64,000 nucleotides of DNA from Vombatus ursinus (Eukaryota; Chordata; Mammalia; Diprotodontia; Vombatidae): the NCBI RefSeq assembly GCF_900497805.2, contig NW_020954610.1:31008025-31072024 (forward strand), read 5' to 3'. Of this stretch, positions 47,075-59,585 are shown piece by piece. Made by a program: the position numbers and the translations under genes. The notes beneath the pieces are model-generated. The model made no database searches. It worked only from the letters and a program-made list of their open reading frames with translations, and was not told where the DNA came from. Each line of letters opens with the position of its first letter. Within the stretch, counting starts at the first letter, position 1.

Positions 47075-47195
47075 TTTCTTACAAGGTATGGTTCTTGGAG
47101 GAAGGGGCTGTTTCACTTTTATAATTTTATGCTCAGTCTAGCCTAGTGCATGGCACCAAGAAGTACTTAATAAATGCTTGTTAACCAGTTAATTC
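47075..47195 (+). repeat. L2 LINE, 3' terminus
   Basis: 'CTTGGAGGAAGGGGCTGTTT' and 'TACTTAATAAATGCTTGTTA'. It follows directly on the previous L2. Confidence 0.65.
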
Positions 47196-47199
47196 ATTG

Positions 47200-48105
47200 A
47201 TATTATCATATAGTAAAATGCTCATGGGAAAAATGGCAAATATATTTTAAAGAACCATGTGTAAGAAGGAATTATATTCTAAGTTGTCCCACACAGAAAA
47301 GACAGATTATACTTTTAATATGTTTATATAAGTAACACTACCATTATCAAGGAGAATCATAAGCAAATACTACTGAAAATAGCAGACTGAGTTTCTCAAT
47401 TTGATGCTGGATATTATTGGACTATATAGCTATTTCCTATCTAAAGAGAATAAGTTAATGCTGACATCTTAGCTCATTGCATTATATTGTATCCTATTTC
47501 TATATCTATGTAATAGTTAATGAGTATTATCATACCCAAAGCTTAGGGTACCAGTAATGATAAAGTGCTGAGTCTTTATTTCTGAGATCTTTTAAAGGCA
47601 AATAGCAGTCTTCCAACCTGACCTTTCATTTCTAATAGGCTAAAGAAGATACCATGGAGTGTTTGTTTTTCCAGACTTAGGACATTTGTTTCTGGGGTTC
47701 TTGAAGCCACAGGAGAAGACTGCTGACTGTTTGGGCCAAAGTGGTATCATCACCATCAATATTCTAATTATATTTATCTCCATCTATTCTGAAAGAGGAA
47801 ATAAAATCTGTGATTATCTGTTAGCAGCCTGTGCTCCTTTGTCAGACTTCTCTCACCAAATAACTACTCTTTCTCACTTACCAAGTCAAGCACCATTGCA
47901 TGCACCTACTGGTTTTGAGTGTAGGGAAAGGGTAAGGAGATAGAGATGGAATTTTCTAGATCTCTGTGCATATGCTATATTTACATAATTTATTTCCCCC
48001 ACTAAGTGTTTTAGCTTTGAACAATAAATCAAGATCAATCATGTAAGCATCTCAGTTTTACTCCACTATCATTTTTTGGCAATCTTCATTACTCTTTAAT
48101 GCTTA
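47200..48105. other. Non-genic stretch, nothing recognised
   Basis: A 94-codon plus-strand frame (47,659-47,943) shows no known motif. No repeat recognised. Confidence 0.4.
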
Positions 48106-48109
48106 TTCC

Positions 48110-48240
48110 CACAGAATATTAGAACTAGAAGGGATTTGGTCCATGTTTAGGGAAACACCTAAGTTGACAGAGCTGGAATTTGTATCCAGGTCTTTAGATT
48201 CCATATCCTATGTTTGTGTACTACCATATAGAATCCCATT
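48110..48240 (-). repeat. MIR SINE, antisense
   Basis: 'AATATTAGAACTAGAAGGGA', 'GACAGAGCTGGAATTTGTAT' and 'CCAGGTCTTTAGATTCC'. Confidence 0.55.
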
Positions 48241-48494
48241 TAGTATAGAACTGTTGCTCACTCAGAGTTATACTGTGATCAGTGGTAAAAGTAACTGAAA
48301 CCTAACCCTAACTTTTTTTTTAATGTTAAAGCATAAGACTTGTTTAATCAAAGATGCCATTTGTGAAATATAGTTGGGGAGTAAGAGATTGAAGGGATAA
48401 GGCTAGGAACTGGACTGCTTATTGCATTGATGCAGAAACTTTCCCAGGTGAAGAAAATTTCTTCTAATGCAGGTTGGCATTTTTTTTTCTGCAA

Positions 48495-48625
48495 CTTATA
48501 ATCTTAGAGAGTTGCACAGAGCACTGAGAGGTTAAATACAGCCGATATGTGTCAGAGGTAGGATTTGAACTCGTCTTCCTCTCTTTAATGACATCTTTCT
48601 ATTCAGTAACTCACATTGCCTCTAA
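48495..48625 (-). repeat. MIR/tRNA-SINE fragment, antisense
   Basis: 'GTCAGAGGTAGGATTTGAAC' and 'AACTCACATTGCCTC'. Confidence 0.6.
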
Positions 48626-48644
48626 GAGGGTGAGCAGTGATTCG

Positions 48645-49095
48645 AAATTTATGTATGTATATGTGTGTATACACGTCTATGCTTGTTGTTACTGTTTAGT
48701 GCTTTTCAGTAGTGTCTGAATCTTTGTGACCCCTTTTTGAGGTTTCCTTGGCAAAGATCCTGGAAGGATTTACCATTTCCTTCTCCAGCTCATTTTACAG
48801 ATGAAGTAACTGAAGTAAGCAGGGTTAAGTGACTTTTCCAGGGTCACACAACTAGCAAATGTCTGAGGCCAGATTTGAACTGAGGAAGATGAGTCTTCTT
48901 AACTCCAGGCCCAGCACTTTGTTCACTGTGCCACCCAGCTGCACATACACATATATACATGTACATATGTATATAGGTAGACATGTATATATGTGTAAAT
49001 GTGTGTATATGAATATATACATATGTATGTATGTATGCATGTGTACAGGTATGTATGTATGTATGTATGTAAATATATACGCATGTACATATATT
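48645..49095. repeat. (TATG)n-type microsatellites flanking a SINE
   Basis: A short TATG/TGTA tract before the SINE (about 48,650-48,672) and a longer degenerate TATG/TACA tract after it (about 48,944-49,090). The 62-102-codon frames rich in YIH or TYI residues here are translations of this tract. Confidence 0.8.
48682..48943 (-). repeat. Marsupial tRNA-derived CORE-SINE, antisense, long type
   Basis: The plus strand reads 'TTTCAGTAGTGTCTGAATCT', 'GGTTTCCTTGGCAAAGATCC', 'AAGTGACTTTTCCAGGGTCA' and 'TTCACTGTGCCACCCAGCTG' (head reversed). Confidence 0.85.
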
Positions 49096-49329
49096 AAGAA
49101 TTTTCATTTCTGATTTGGAATCAAAGCAATTTTCATCCAAGGGAAGAAGCAATTCTGTAGCCTCAGGTCATTGTTAGGACTGAAGAGATACTAAAGTTAT
49201 ACTTCCTTCTACTTTGTCCTGAAATAAGGTAAGGAGGAGCAAGGTAAGCCACAGCTGGGATGGCAGTATGGAAATGTGCATACTGTTGAGTTCTATCTTC
49301 TTCCCACCTCAGCCTGTGTAACCAGCTGG

Positions 49330-49690
49330 ATTCTCCAAGACGGAATCAGAGAGATGGAAGAGAGCTCTAATTTATCTACAGCATGCCCAAACAATCTTTC
49401 AGCTACTCCCTGAAGAACTTTAGCAAAATGAAACTTCCTCCAGAGGCAACGTCTTCTATGTTTGGAAAGCTCCATTACTTAGGAAATTTTTTCTAAAGCC
49501 AAACTTAACTCTACTTTTGTCTATTGTTCTTACTTTTAATGCTTGGAACTAAAAAGGAATCTAATCTCTCTTCAATGTGACAGCTTTGCAAATCCTTGAA
49601 GGATAAGCATCATATGACTTCAAAGTCTTCTCTTCTCTAGTTTAAACATCCTCAATTCTTAAGTTTCTCACATGCTTTGGTCTCCATTAT
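49330..49690 (-). repeat. L3/CR1-type LINE, 3' part, antisense
   Basis: 'ATGTTTGGAAAGCTCCATTA', 'AAATTTTTTCTAAAGCCAAA', 'GGAATCTAATCTCTCTTCAA' and 'CTTCTCTTCTCTAGTTTAAA' in CR1/L3 order. Confidence 0.6.
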
Positions 49691-50122
49691 CCTAACAATT
49701 GTGAAATTAAAAATTGATATCCCACTTTATATTGTATTATTTATTAGTTGAGAATTGTATGTAATCACTGGAACCAATAATTTAGATTTGACTGTACAGG
49801 CTTTAGTAGTAGAGCTTGTAAGAGTTTAATTTCCCTATTCTTCTGGACTACAGCCTGGCCTCAAACTTAATTCACCCAAGAAAGGAGGATGGGTCAAAGG
49901 GAGGATAAATCAACCAGATGTTTTGCTTAGCACTGGACTACTCTGGTGTAAGGGGTGCCTGATATGAAACTTTCCAAAGGATGTTGTTCATTTCTGTGTT
50001 TTCCCCATTGACATGGGTCCTGAAGAGGCACTCTTGTGAGTTAGGTCAATGTAAGCCCATCCTTTATCTATGCTATAGACCAATTACAGTTTTACTTTAG
50101 TTTTCATTATAGAACTATTTTT

Positions 50123-50980
50123 TCAGAAGCCAAATATATTATTATGAAAATATTTTAAAAATTAATCTATTTATTTTTAGTTTTCAACATTCACTTCCAC
50201 AAGATTTTGAGTTCCAAATTTTCTTCATCTCTCCCCTTCCCCCACCCCAAGACAGTGTGCATTCTGAATACCCTTTCCCTCAATCTGCTGTCCCTTCTAT
50301 CACCCACCCCCCTTCTCTTATCCCCTTCCCTTTCAATTTTCCTGTAGGGCAGGATGGATTTTTATACCCCATTGCCTGTGTATCTTATTTCCCAGTTGCA
50401 TGTAAAAACAATCTTTAACATTTGTTTTTAAAACTGGGTTCCAAATTCTCTCTCTTCCTCCCTCCCCACCCACCCTCATTGAGAAGGCAAGCAACTTGAT
50501 ATAGGTTATATGTGTGTAGTCATGCACAACACTTCCATAATAGTCATGTGAAAAACTAACTATATTTCCCATCATCCTTTCCCACTCCCTGTTTATTTTA
50601 TTTTCTCCTTTGACCCTGTCCCTCCTCAATAGAGTTTGCTTCTGATTACCCCCTCCCCCAATCTTCTCTCTCTTCTACCATCCCCCTTTCTCTTATCCCC
50701 TCCCCCGCCATTTTCCTGTAGGGTAAGATAGATTTGCATACCCAATTGAGTGTGTATGTTATTTCCTCTTTAAGCCAAATCCAATGAGAGTAAGATTCAC
50801 TCATTTCCTCTCACCTTCCCCCACTTGCCCTCTACTGTAAAAGCTTTTTCTTATCTGTTTTATGTGAGATAATTTACCCCATTCTACCTCTTCCTTTCTC
50901 CTTCTCCTAGTATAATCCTCTCTCACCCCTTGCTTTTATTTTTTAGATATGATCCCTTCATCTTCAACTCACCCTGTGCC

Positions 50981-51042
<62 letters not shown>

Positions 51043-51052
51043 NNNNNNNNNN

Positions 51053-51099
<47 letters not shown>

Positions 51100-52564
51100 T
51101 TATCTATCTATTCCCTCTAACTACCCTAATACTGAGAAAGGTCTCATGAGTTACAAATATCATCTTTCCATGTAGGAATGTAAACAGTTCAACTTTAATA
51201 AGTCCCTTATGATTTCTCTTTCCTGTTTACCTCTTCATGCTTCTCTTGAGTTTTATATTTAAAAGTCAAGTTTTCTATTTAGCTCTGGTCTTTTCATCAA
51301 GAATGCTTGAAAATCCTCCATTTCACTGAATGTCCATTTTTCCTCTCAAGGATTATACTCAGTTTTTTTGGGTAGGTGATTCTTGGTTTTAATCCTAGCT
51401 CTTTTGACCTCCAGAATATCATATTCCAAGCCCTCTGGTCAATTAATGTAGAAGCTGCTGAATCTTGTGTCATCCTGATTGTGTTTCCACAATACTTGAA
51501 TTGTTTCCATGTAGGAATGTAAACAGTTCAACTTTCCTGGGCCTGGGACCAATTCATATTTTTCTTGGAGGCTTTGGATGTAGGAGCTTTGACTGTGTTG
51601 TCTTCTTCTGGCTGCGTATTTTGATCTTCTTTGTCACCAAAGTAATATTCTGTGATCTGAGTTTTTGTGTGAGTGTGTGTGTGTGTGTGTGTGCTGTTTG
51701 CTCATGTTCCCAGACAATTACTTGAGTTTTAAACTTTTTGTTAAGTTATGGGTCTGCTTCCAGTGTGGAGAGTGTACTGTCCCAAGCTTTGGGGCTTTTG
51801 TGCAGCTATTTTCAGAGATACTTCTAGGGACCTGTAAGTTTTTAGTTCTTTCAAGGTGGTATGATCAAAGGCAAGGTGTTTACTCCTTTCCTGGCCTATA
51901 CTCTTGGACATGAGTGACTACAAGCACTCTTTTCTGCTTTGGAACTATGAGAATGATTCGCTCTCCACTGCTACCCAAGCTCCACCATACCAATGCTTCT
52001 CCTTGCTCCAGGACCACCACTCAGGACTGTGACCCAGATCCAAGAATGGGCAAAGCAAGAGAATTCTGCCTCAGTACCAGCAAAGAGATCCCTGCAATCC
52101 ACCTCTGATCAGCCACTCAATTGCCCCACCATCTATGGGCCAAGAGCTCTGGAAGCAGCCACCACCCTGGGCCTGTCTCCGGACTAGAGCTTGACTGCAC
52201 ACCTCTCTCACCCAGGTCTGACAGACCTTTCCTACTGACTTGTAAGTTGTCTTTGGCATTTGTGGGTTGAGAAGTCTGGAAACTGCTACAACTGCTAGTG
52301 ATTCAGTCCCCTGAGGCCTGCGTCAGGTACACTGAGGCCTGGTCTTTGCTTGCATAGCCCATGTTGAACGGTGCTCCTCTCCCAGCCTGGCACAATAGAC
52401 CTTTCCCATCAACCATCCAGGTTGTCTTTGTTTGGAAATTTGTTTCACTCTGTCTTTTTGTGGGTTCTGCTGCCCATTTTTACAGATATTTGGAGGGATT
52501 TGGGGGAGAGCTCAAGTAAATCACTGCTTTTACTCCACCATCTTGGCTCCACCTCCCTATTATC
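50123..52564 (-). mobile_element. HAL1 element with most of ORF1 deleted, flanked by 18-bp target-site duplication
   Basis: Flanks CATTATAGAACTATTTTT (50,105-50,122) and CATTACAGAACTATTTTT (52,565-52,582) differ at one base. On the minus strand the 5' end has 'GCCAAGATGG' (52,538-52,547). The 5' UTR runs to about 51,706, then an ATG at 51,705 and a stop at 51,235-51,237. The ORF1 middle is gone: at about 51,504-51,535 a 32-bp patch, identical to 51,165-51,196, replaces roughly 1 kb. A (TG)n tract lies near the ORF1 start (about 51,667-51,692). Downstream are the (TATC)n tract with an assembly gap, the purine spacer, the shared ORF2-less junction (about 50,548-50,560) and the double 3' ending. 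About 45 bp of extra sequence lies between the element's usual tail (about 50,165) and the target-site duplication. Confidence 0.8.
50984..51112. repeat. (TATC)n microsatellite with 10-N gap
   Basis: A long ATCT run inside the HAL1. Ten N at 51,043-51,052 mark a place where the assembly could not be closed, so the true length is unknown. Confidence 0.97.
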
Positions 52565-52589
52565 CATTACAGAACTATTTTTGGTGCTT

Positions 52590-52890
52590 CATTTAATCTT
52601 TTATATTTTCACTGTATAAAAAAAGTTCCTTTGGCTGCTAGAGGTATCCTTGACTATTGAGAGACCATGGATTCCTTTTATTGGCAATTGCTAGCCTTGC
52701 TAATAAATTGATCATGATTTGAATCTTGTGCCTCAATTTCTCTTTATTGCAGATTTTTATTGGGACACTCCTGGACACTCTCTTCTGTATGATCTCTGGT
52801 TTTTCAGTGACTTTCCTTAAATATGGAGACCACAATATTCTAAATTTAACCCTTTTTATTTCCTGACAAGGGAAAAGCATATTTACTAAG
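52590..52890 (-). repeat. Possible LINE relic (CR1/L3-type), antisense
   Basis: 'TTTTCAGTGACTTTCCTTAA' and 'GGAGACCACAATATTCTAAA' recall antisense CR1/L3 text. Weak assignment. Confidence 0.35.
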
Positions 52891-53022
52891 GAAAGCCCCT
52901 TCTAGAGAGTAAATGCAGTGTAGATAAGTGATTTAGATACAGTCTTGCTTAGAAATATCATTCAGCTCTAATCCTGTGATGAGGAGAATATAAATTTTCT
53001 CCTCTCCAAAGACTAAATATGT

Positions 53023-53317
53023 CCACACCCAGAGAAAGAAATATGGAGTCTGAATGCAGATGGAAGCATACTATTTGCTCTCCTTTTCCTTTGTTGTTCT
53101 GTTTTATTGCTTCATTCTCATGGTTCCACCCATTAGTTCTAATTGTTCTTTACAGCATGACTAATGGGAAAATATGCTCAACATGAATGTAATGTAGAGT
53201 CTATATCGGACTGTACACTGTCCTGGGCTGGGGGGGAGAAATGGAAGGGAGAGAAAATATAAAATTCAAAATCTTGTTGAAATGAATGTTGAAAACTAAA
53301 AATAAATCAATTTAAAA
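53023..53317 (+). mobile_element. LINE-1 3' UTR, 5'-truncated insertion
   Basis: A 295-bp insertion flanked by the 14-bp target-site duplication AAGACTAAATATGT (53,009-53,022 and 53,318-53,331). Content: 'GGAGTCTGAATGCAGATGGA', 'CAGCATGACTAATGGGAAAA', 'TGTTGAAAACTAAAAATAAA'. Confidence 0.92.
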
Positions 53318-53334
53318 AAGACTAAATATGTAAT

Positions 53335-54200
53335 AAAGTATAAGGGGAAGGGGTCAATTGAGATAATCAATTAAGGAGACCAGCAGAGAAGCCACACATG
53401 GCTAAAGAGAACAGCATGTGTACCTCATGAAAGGGAGAAAATGACTCCCAAGAACTAGGGGCTATGAATTACCCTTTGTCACATGCATTCTCTAAGTGTA
53501 AACTTACTTTCCCCATGACTCTGTATATACTAGTAGGAGAATGTGTCAGATAATTTTTTGGGGGCAGTTATACTAACTCTTCTGGCTATACCACCTTAGT
53601 AAATACCCCTTCCTAAAAGTTAAGTGTATCTGGTTCACTGATATCTACTAACAATCATGGAGGAAACACACTAATAGGGACTCATGAGAGATACTACTAG
53701 AAAATAGTTCCCCAACCCCTCAAGGCTACTCAGAGGTTTCTGAAGGGACAAGAAGAATCTGCCTCCCAGGGATCTAACCTGCCAGTGAAAGAAGGGATTG
53801 GGAGAGGATGTCTAGAGCATTTGCTATAAAAGTAAATCCATTTAGTTGGCTATTATATAAATTGGAGGTTTTTGGAACTATGAGCTCAATATGAACCAAT
53901 AATGTGATGATGCAGTTGTGTGGAAAAGGAATTAGATTTGTTCTGTTTGGCTGCAGAGGGCAGAATGAAGTAGAAATGGGGAGATATTGCAAAGAGGCAC
54001 ATGTTGGCTTGATGTAAAGGAAAACATTCTATTAACTAGAGATATCCAAAAGTGGAAGTGGATCCCTTAGAAGGTACTAAGTTTCCCTTCATTGGTGGTC
54101 TTCAAGGAAAAGATATAAAACCGTTTGTAAGGTGCATTGTAGAAGGGATTTTTGTTCAGATAGGGACTATACAAATTTTCAGTGGGATACTAGATGGCTT
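53335..54200. other. Non-genic stretch, nothing recognised
   Basis: No gene supported. Short frames lack known motifs. Confidence 0.4.
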
Positions 54201-54324
54201 CAGCCCTTTTCCATCTCTAAGATTCTGTACTTACAGCAATTGTTAGTCATTTCACATATATAATTGATATTATGTAGGGCAAGTAGGTGGTACAGGGGAT
54301 AGAGTGCCAGGCCTGGAGTCAGGA

Positions 54325-54496
54325 GGTTGTTTTTATTATTCAGTCATGTCCTACTCTTCATGACAGCATTTTAGGTTTTCTTGGCAAAGGTACCAGAGTG
54401 GTGTGCCATTTCCTTCTCTAGCTCATTTGAACTCATGAAGATGAGTCATCCTGATTCCAAGCCCAGTGCTTTATCCAATGCTCCACCTAACTGCCT
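54325..54496 (-). repeat. tRNA-derived SINE nested in the host SINE
   Basis: The exact 12-bp target-site duplication CTGGAGTCAGGA (54,313-54,324 and 54,497-54,508) flanks it. The plus strand reads 'TTATTCAGTCATGTCCTACT' to 'TTATCCAATGCTCCACCTAA', the reverse of the SINE. Confidence 0.92.
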
Positions 54497-57400
54497 CTGG
54501 AGTCAGGAAGACCTGAGTCCAAACCTGACTTCAGATACTGATAGCTGTGTGACCTTGGAGAAGTCACTTAACCTTGCTTTTTTTATTGTTGTTCTTTTTT
54601 TTTTTAAATAGTATTTTGTTTATCCCAATTACATATCAAGAAAATTTTTAGCATTCATTTTTACAAGATTTTGAGTTTTAATTTTTTTTCCCTCTCTCCC
54701 TCCCCTCCCCTCTTCTGAAAATGGTAGGCAGTTTGATATAGCTTATACATGTGCTATCATGTAAAAAAATATTTCCACATTAGTCACAGTTGTAAAAGAA
54801 GAAACAGATTTTAAAAAAACACAAGAAAGAATGAAGTAAGTGGAAAAATATGCTTTGATCTACATTTAGAGCCCATTAGCTCTTTATTTGGATATGGATA
54901 GCATTTTCCTTTATGAATTCTTTGTACTTGTCTTGGATCATTATGTTGCTGAGAAGAGCTGAATCCTTCATAGCTGATCCTCACACATTGTTGCTGATAC
55001 TGTGTACAGTGTTTTCCTGGTTCTGCTCATTTCCCTTTGCATTAGATTGTACAAGTCTTTCCAGGATTTTCTGAAGTTCGCTTGCTCATCATTTCTTATT
55101 GCATAATAGTATTCCATTACATTCATATACCACAGCTTATTTATCTATTCCCTAATTGATGGGCATCCCCTCAATTTCCAATATTTTGCCACCATGAAAA
55201 GGGGTGATATAAATTTTTTTGTATAAGTAGGTCCTTTTCTCTTTTTTTATAATATCTTTGGGATACAGACATAGTAATGATATTGCTGGATCAAAGGGTA
55301 TGCACACTTTGGTTGCCCTTTGGGCATAGTTCCAAATTGCTCTCCAGAATGGTTAGCTCAATTCACAACTCCACCATCAGTGCATCAGTGTCCCAATTTT
55401 CCCACATCCACTCCAGCATTTATCATTTTCTTTTTTTTTGTCATAGTAGCCAATCTGATAGGTGTGAGGTTTTATCTCAGAGTTGTTTTAATTTGTATTT
55501 GTCTAATCAGAAGTGATTTAGAGCTCTTCTTCATATGCCTATAGATAGCTTTGATTTCTCAATCTGAAAACTGCCTCTTCATATCTTTTGACCATTTAGC
55601 AATTGGAGAATTGCTTATATTCTTATAAATTTGACTCAGTTCCCTATGTATTTGAGAAATGAGGCCTTAGAATACTTGCTGTAAAAATCATTTCTCAGCT
55701 TTCTGCTTTCCTTTTAATCTTGTTTGCATTGGTTTTGTTTGTACAAAAGCTTTTTAATTTAATATAATAAAAATTATCTATTTTATATTTTGTGATGCTC
55801 TCCATCTCTTGTTTGGTCATGAATTCTTCCCCTCCCCATAGATCTAATAGGCAGACTATTCCTTACTCTTCTAATTTTCTTATGGTGTCACACTTTATGT
55901 CTAAATCATTCGCCAATTTTGACCTTATCTTAGAATACCATGTGAGATGTTAGTCTATATCTAGTTTGTGTCCTATTGTTTTCTAGTTTTCCCAGCAGTT
56001 TTTTGTCAAATAGTGAGTTTTTATCCCAAAAGCTGGGGTCCTTGTGTTTATCAAACAGTAGATTACTGTTGTTATTGACTACTGTGTCTTGTGTACCTAA
56101 TCTATTCCACTAATCCATCACTCTATTTCTTAGTCAGTACCATATAGCTTTGATGATTACTGCTTTATAATATAGTTTGAGATCCAGGAAGACTAGGCCA
56201 CATTACTTTGTATTTTTTTCATTAATTCCCTTGATAATCTTGACCTTTTGTTCTTCCAGATGAGTTTATTGTTCTTATTTTTAACTCTATAAAATGATTT
56301 TTTTGGTAGTTTGGTTGGTATGGCACTGAATAGATAAATTAGTTTAGGTGGAATTGTTGTTTTTATCATATTGGCTCAACCTATCCATGAGCAATTGATA
56401 TGTTTTAAATAGTTTAGATATGACTTTATTTGTGTGAAATGTGTTTTGTTGTTTCATATAATTCCTGTGTCTTGGCAGGTCAACTCCTAAGTATTTTATA
56501 TTGTTTACAGTTATTTTAAATGGAATTCCACCTCTTGCAGCTGGGCTTTATTGGTCATATAAATGAATGCTGATGGTTTATGTGGGGTTTATCTTATATC
56601 CTGTAATTTTACTAAAGTTGTTAATTATTTAAAGTAATTTTTTGGTTGGCTCTCTACAGTTCTCTAAATATACCATCATATCATCTACAAAGAGTGCTAG
56701 TTTTGTTTCCTCATTTACTATTCTAATTCCTTCAATTTCTTTTTCTTTTCTTATTGCTGTAGCCAACATTTCTAGTACTATATTGAATAATAATAATGAT
56801 AATGGACATCTTTGCTTCACCTCTGATCTAATTGTGAAGGCTTCTGCTTATACCTATTATAGGTAATGCTTGCTGGTGGTTTTAGATAGATACTGCTTAT
56901 AATTTGAAGAAATGCTCCCTTTATTCCTGTGCTCTCTAGTGTTTTTAATAGGAATGGGTGCTGTATTTGTCAAAAGCTTTTTCACCATTTATTGAGATAA
57001 TCATATGATTTCTGTTGGTATTGTCATGGATATGGTCAATTATATTGATAGATTTCCTAATATTGAAGCAACCCTGCATTCCTGGTATCAATCCCACCTG
57101 GTCGTAGTGTATAATCCTTGTGATAGATTGCTATAATCACCTTGCTAGTATTTTCTTCAAAATTTTTGCAGCAATATGCATTAGAGAAATTGGTCTATAA
57201 TTTTCTTTCTCTGTTTTAGCTCTTCTTGGTTTAGGTATCAGTACCACATTTGCGTCATAAAAGGAGTTTGGCAGGACTCCTTCTTTAACTATTTTTTTCC
57301 TAATAGTTTATATAATATTGAAATTAATTGTTCTTTAAATGCTTGGTAGAATTCACTTGTGAACCCATCTGGCCCTTGGGAATTTTCCTAAGGAGTTCAT

Positions 57401-58420
57401 TAATGGCTTGTTCAATTCTTTTTTAAGATGGGATTATTTCGGCATTGTACCTCCTGATCTGTTAATCTAGGTAATTTATATTTTTGTAAGTATTCATCCA
57501 TTTCACTCAGATTGTCAGATTTATTGGAATGTAATTGGGCAAAATTTTTCCTAATGATTGCTTTAATTTCTTTTTCATGGGTCGTAATTTCAGCCTTTTC
57601 ATTTTTGATACCGGATAGTTGGTTTTCTTCTTTCTTTTTAATCAAATTAAACAATGACTTATCTATCTTATTGAGCTTTCCCCCCCATAAAACCATCTCC
57701 TAGATTTATTAGCTCTATAGTTTTTTTTTTTAAATTTTTATCTCATTAATCTCACCTTTGATTTTCGGGATTTCCAATTTGGTATTCAATTGGGTGTTTT
57801 TAATTTGTTCTTTTTCTAGCTTTTTTAGTTATATACTCAATTTATTGATCTGTTTTCTTCCCATCTTGTTGATATAAGAATTTAGAGGAATAAATTTTTC
57901 CCTAAGTACTGCTTTGGCTGCATCCCATTAAATTTGGTATGTTACCATATTGTTGTCATTCTTTTTAATGAAATTATTGTTTCTGTGATTTGTTCTTTGA
58001 CCCGCTTATTCTTTAGGATTATATTATTTAGTTTCCAATTAAGTTTTAATCTGTCTTTCCACTGTCCTTTGTTGAATGTAATTTTTATTGCATTATGATT
58101 CATAAAGTATACATTTACTATTCCTGCCTTTTACATTTCATTTTGAGCTTTTTATGCCCTATTACATGGTCAGTTTTTGTGTAGGTGCCATATTCTGCTG
58201 ACAAAAAGGTAAATTCTTTTCTCTTTCCATTTAGGTTTCTCCAAAGGTCTGTCAAATCTAACTTTTCTAATATTCAATCTTCCCCCCTAATTTCTTTCTT
58301 GTTTATTTTTGGTTGGGTTTATTGAGTTCTGAGAGGGGGCAGTTGAGGTCCCCCACTAGTATAGTTATGTTATTTCTTCCTGTAACTCACTTAACTTCTC
58401 CTTTCAAAATTTGGATGCTG

Positions 58421-58584
58421 GGACAGCCAGGTGGTGCAGTGGATAGAGCACAGGCCCTGAAGATAGGAAGACATGAGCTCAAATCTGGCCTCAGACCAAA
58501 CACTTGACATTTACTAGCTGTGTGACCCTGGGCAAGTCACTTAACCCCAGTTGCCTAAAAAACAAACAAAAAAAAGTAAAAATA
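58421..58584 (+). repeat. tRNA-derived SINE nested in L1 ORF2
   Basis: The exact 15-bp target-site duplication AAAATTTGGATGCTG (58,406-58,420 and 58,585-58,599) flanks it. Head 'CAGCCAGGTGGTGCAGTGGA', core 'GCTGTGTGACCCTGGGCAAG', then an A-rich tail. It is the innermost and so the youngest layer on its branch of the nest. Confidence 0.95.
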
Positions 58585-59585
58585 AAAATTTGGATGCTGT
58601 ACCACTTGGTGGTATATGTTTAGTATTGATGTTGCTTCATTGTCTATTGTGCTTTTTGCAAGAGGTATTGTCCTTCCTTGTCTCTTTTAATTAGGTCTAT
58701 TTTTACTTTTATTTTATCTGCTATTAGGATTGCTACTCCTGCTTTTTTTTTTCACTCCAACTTAATCACAATAAATTCTGCTCCAGCCCCTTACCTTTAC
58801 ACTATGTGTCTCTCTCTGCTTCAAGTATGTTTCTTGTAAACCATGTATTGTAGGATTCTAGTTTTTGATCCACTGTGCTATCCAATTCCCTTTAAGGGAG
58901 AGTTCATCCCATTCATTTTTCACAGTTATGATTACTAACGGTGTATTTCCATCCATTCTATTCTTCCTCCTGTTTGTCCTCTCTCCTTTCACCCTTTCCC
59001 TCCTCACCAGTGTTCTGCTTCTGTCTACCACCTCCCCGATCTGCCCTCCCTTCTGTCAGTCTCTATCTCTGCCCCCACCACTTGATCTCCTCCCCTCCGA
59101 CTTCCCTGTTGGGTGAGATAGATTCCTATATTCAACTGATTGTTCATATTTTTCCTTCTTTGAGCCAACATTTATGAGGATAAGGTTCAAGTAATGCTCA
59201 TTTCCCTCCCTCCCATCATCCCCTCCACTGTAAGAGGTCTTTAGGGCCTCTTCATGTGAAATAATTTACCCCATTCTTCCTCTCCTTTCCTTGTGCTCTC
59301 ATTGTACTCCTCTTTCTCATCCCCTAATTTTTATGTCATTCCCTCAAATTCACCTTACACCCATATTCTCTATGTATATTCCTTCTAGCTTTACTATTAG
59401 TAATACAATTTTTTTAGAGTTACAAGTATCATCTTTCCATGTAGGGATTTAAATCATTTAGCTCTATTGAATCCCTTATGTTTTCTTTCCCTTTTTCCTT
59501 TTTTATGTTTCTGTTGGGTCTTGATATTGGAGGTCAAATTTTTGGTTTAGTTCTGGTCTTCTCCTTATGAAAGCTTGAAATCCCT

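Noticed and set aside
48852-49152. Several frames of 60-102 codons rich in Tyr, Ile, His and Thr
   Set aside because: Translations of the degenerate TATG microsatellite and the adjacent SINE.
50930-51175. Frames made of repeated YLSI residues
   Set aside because: Translation of the (TATC)n tract, including the unknown bases.
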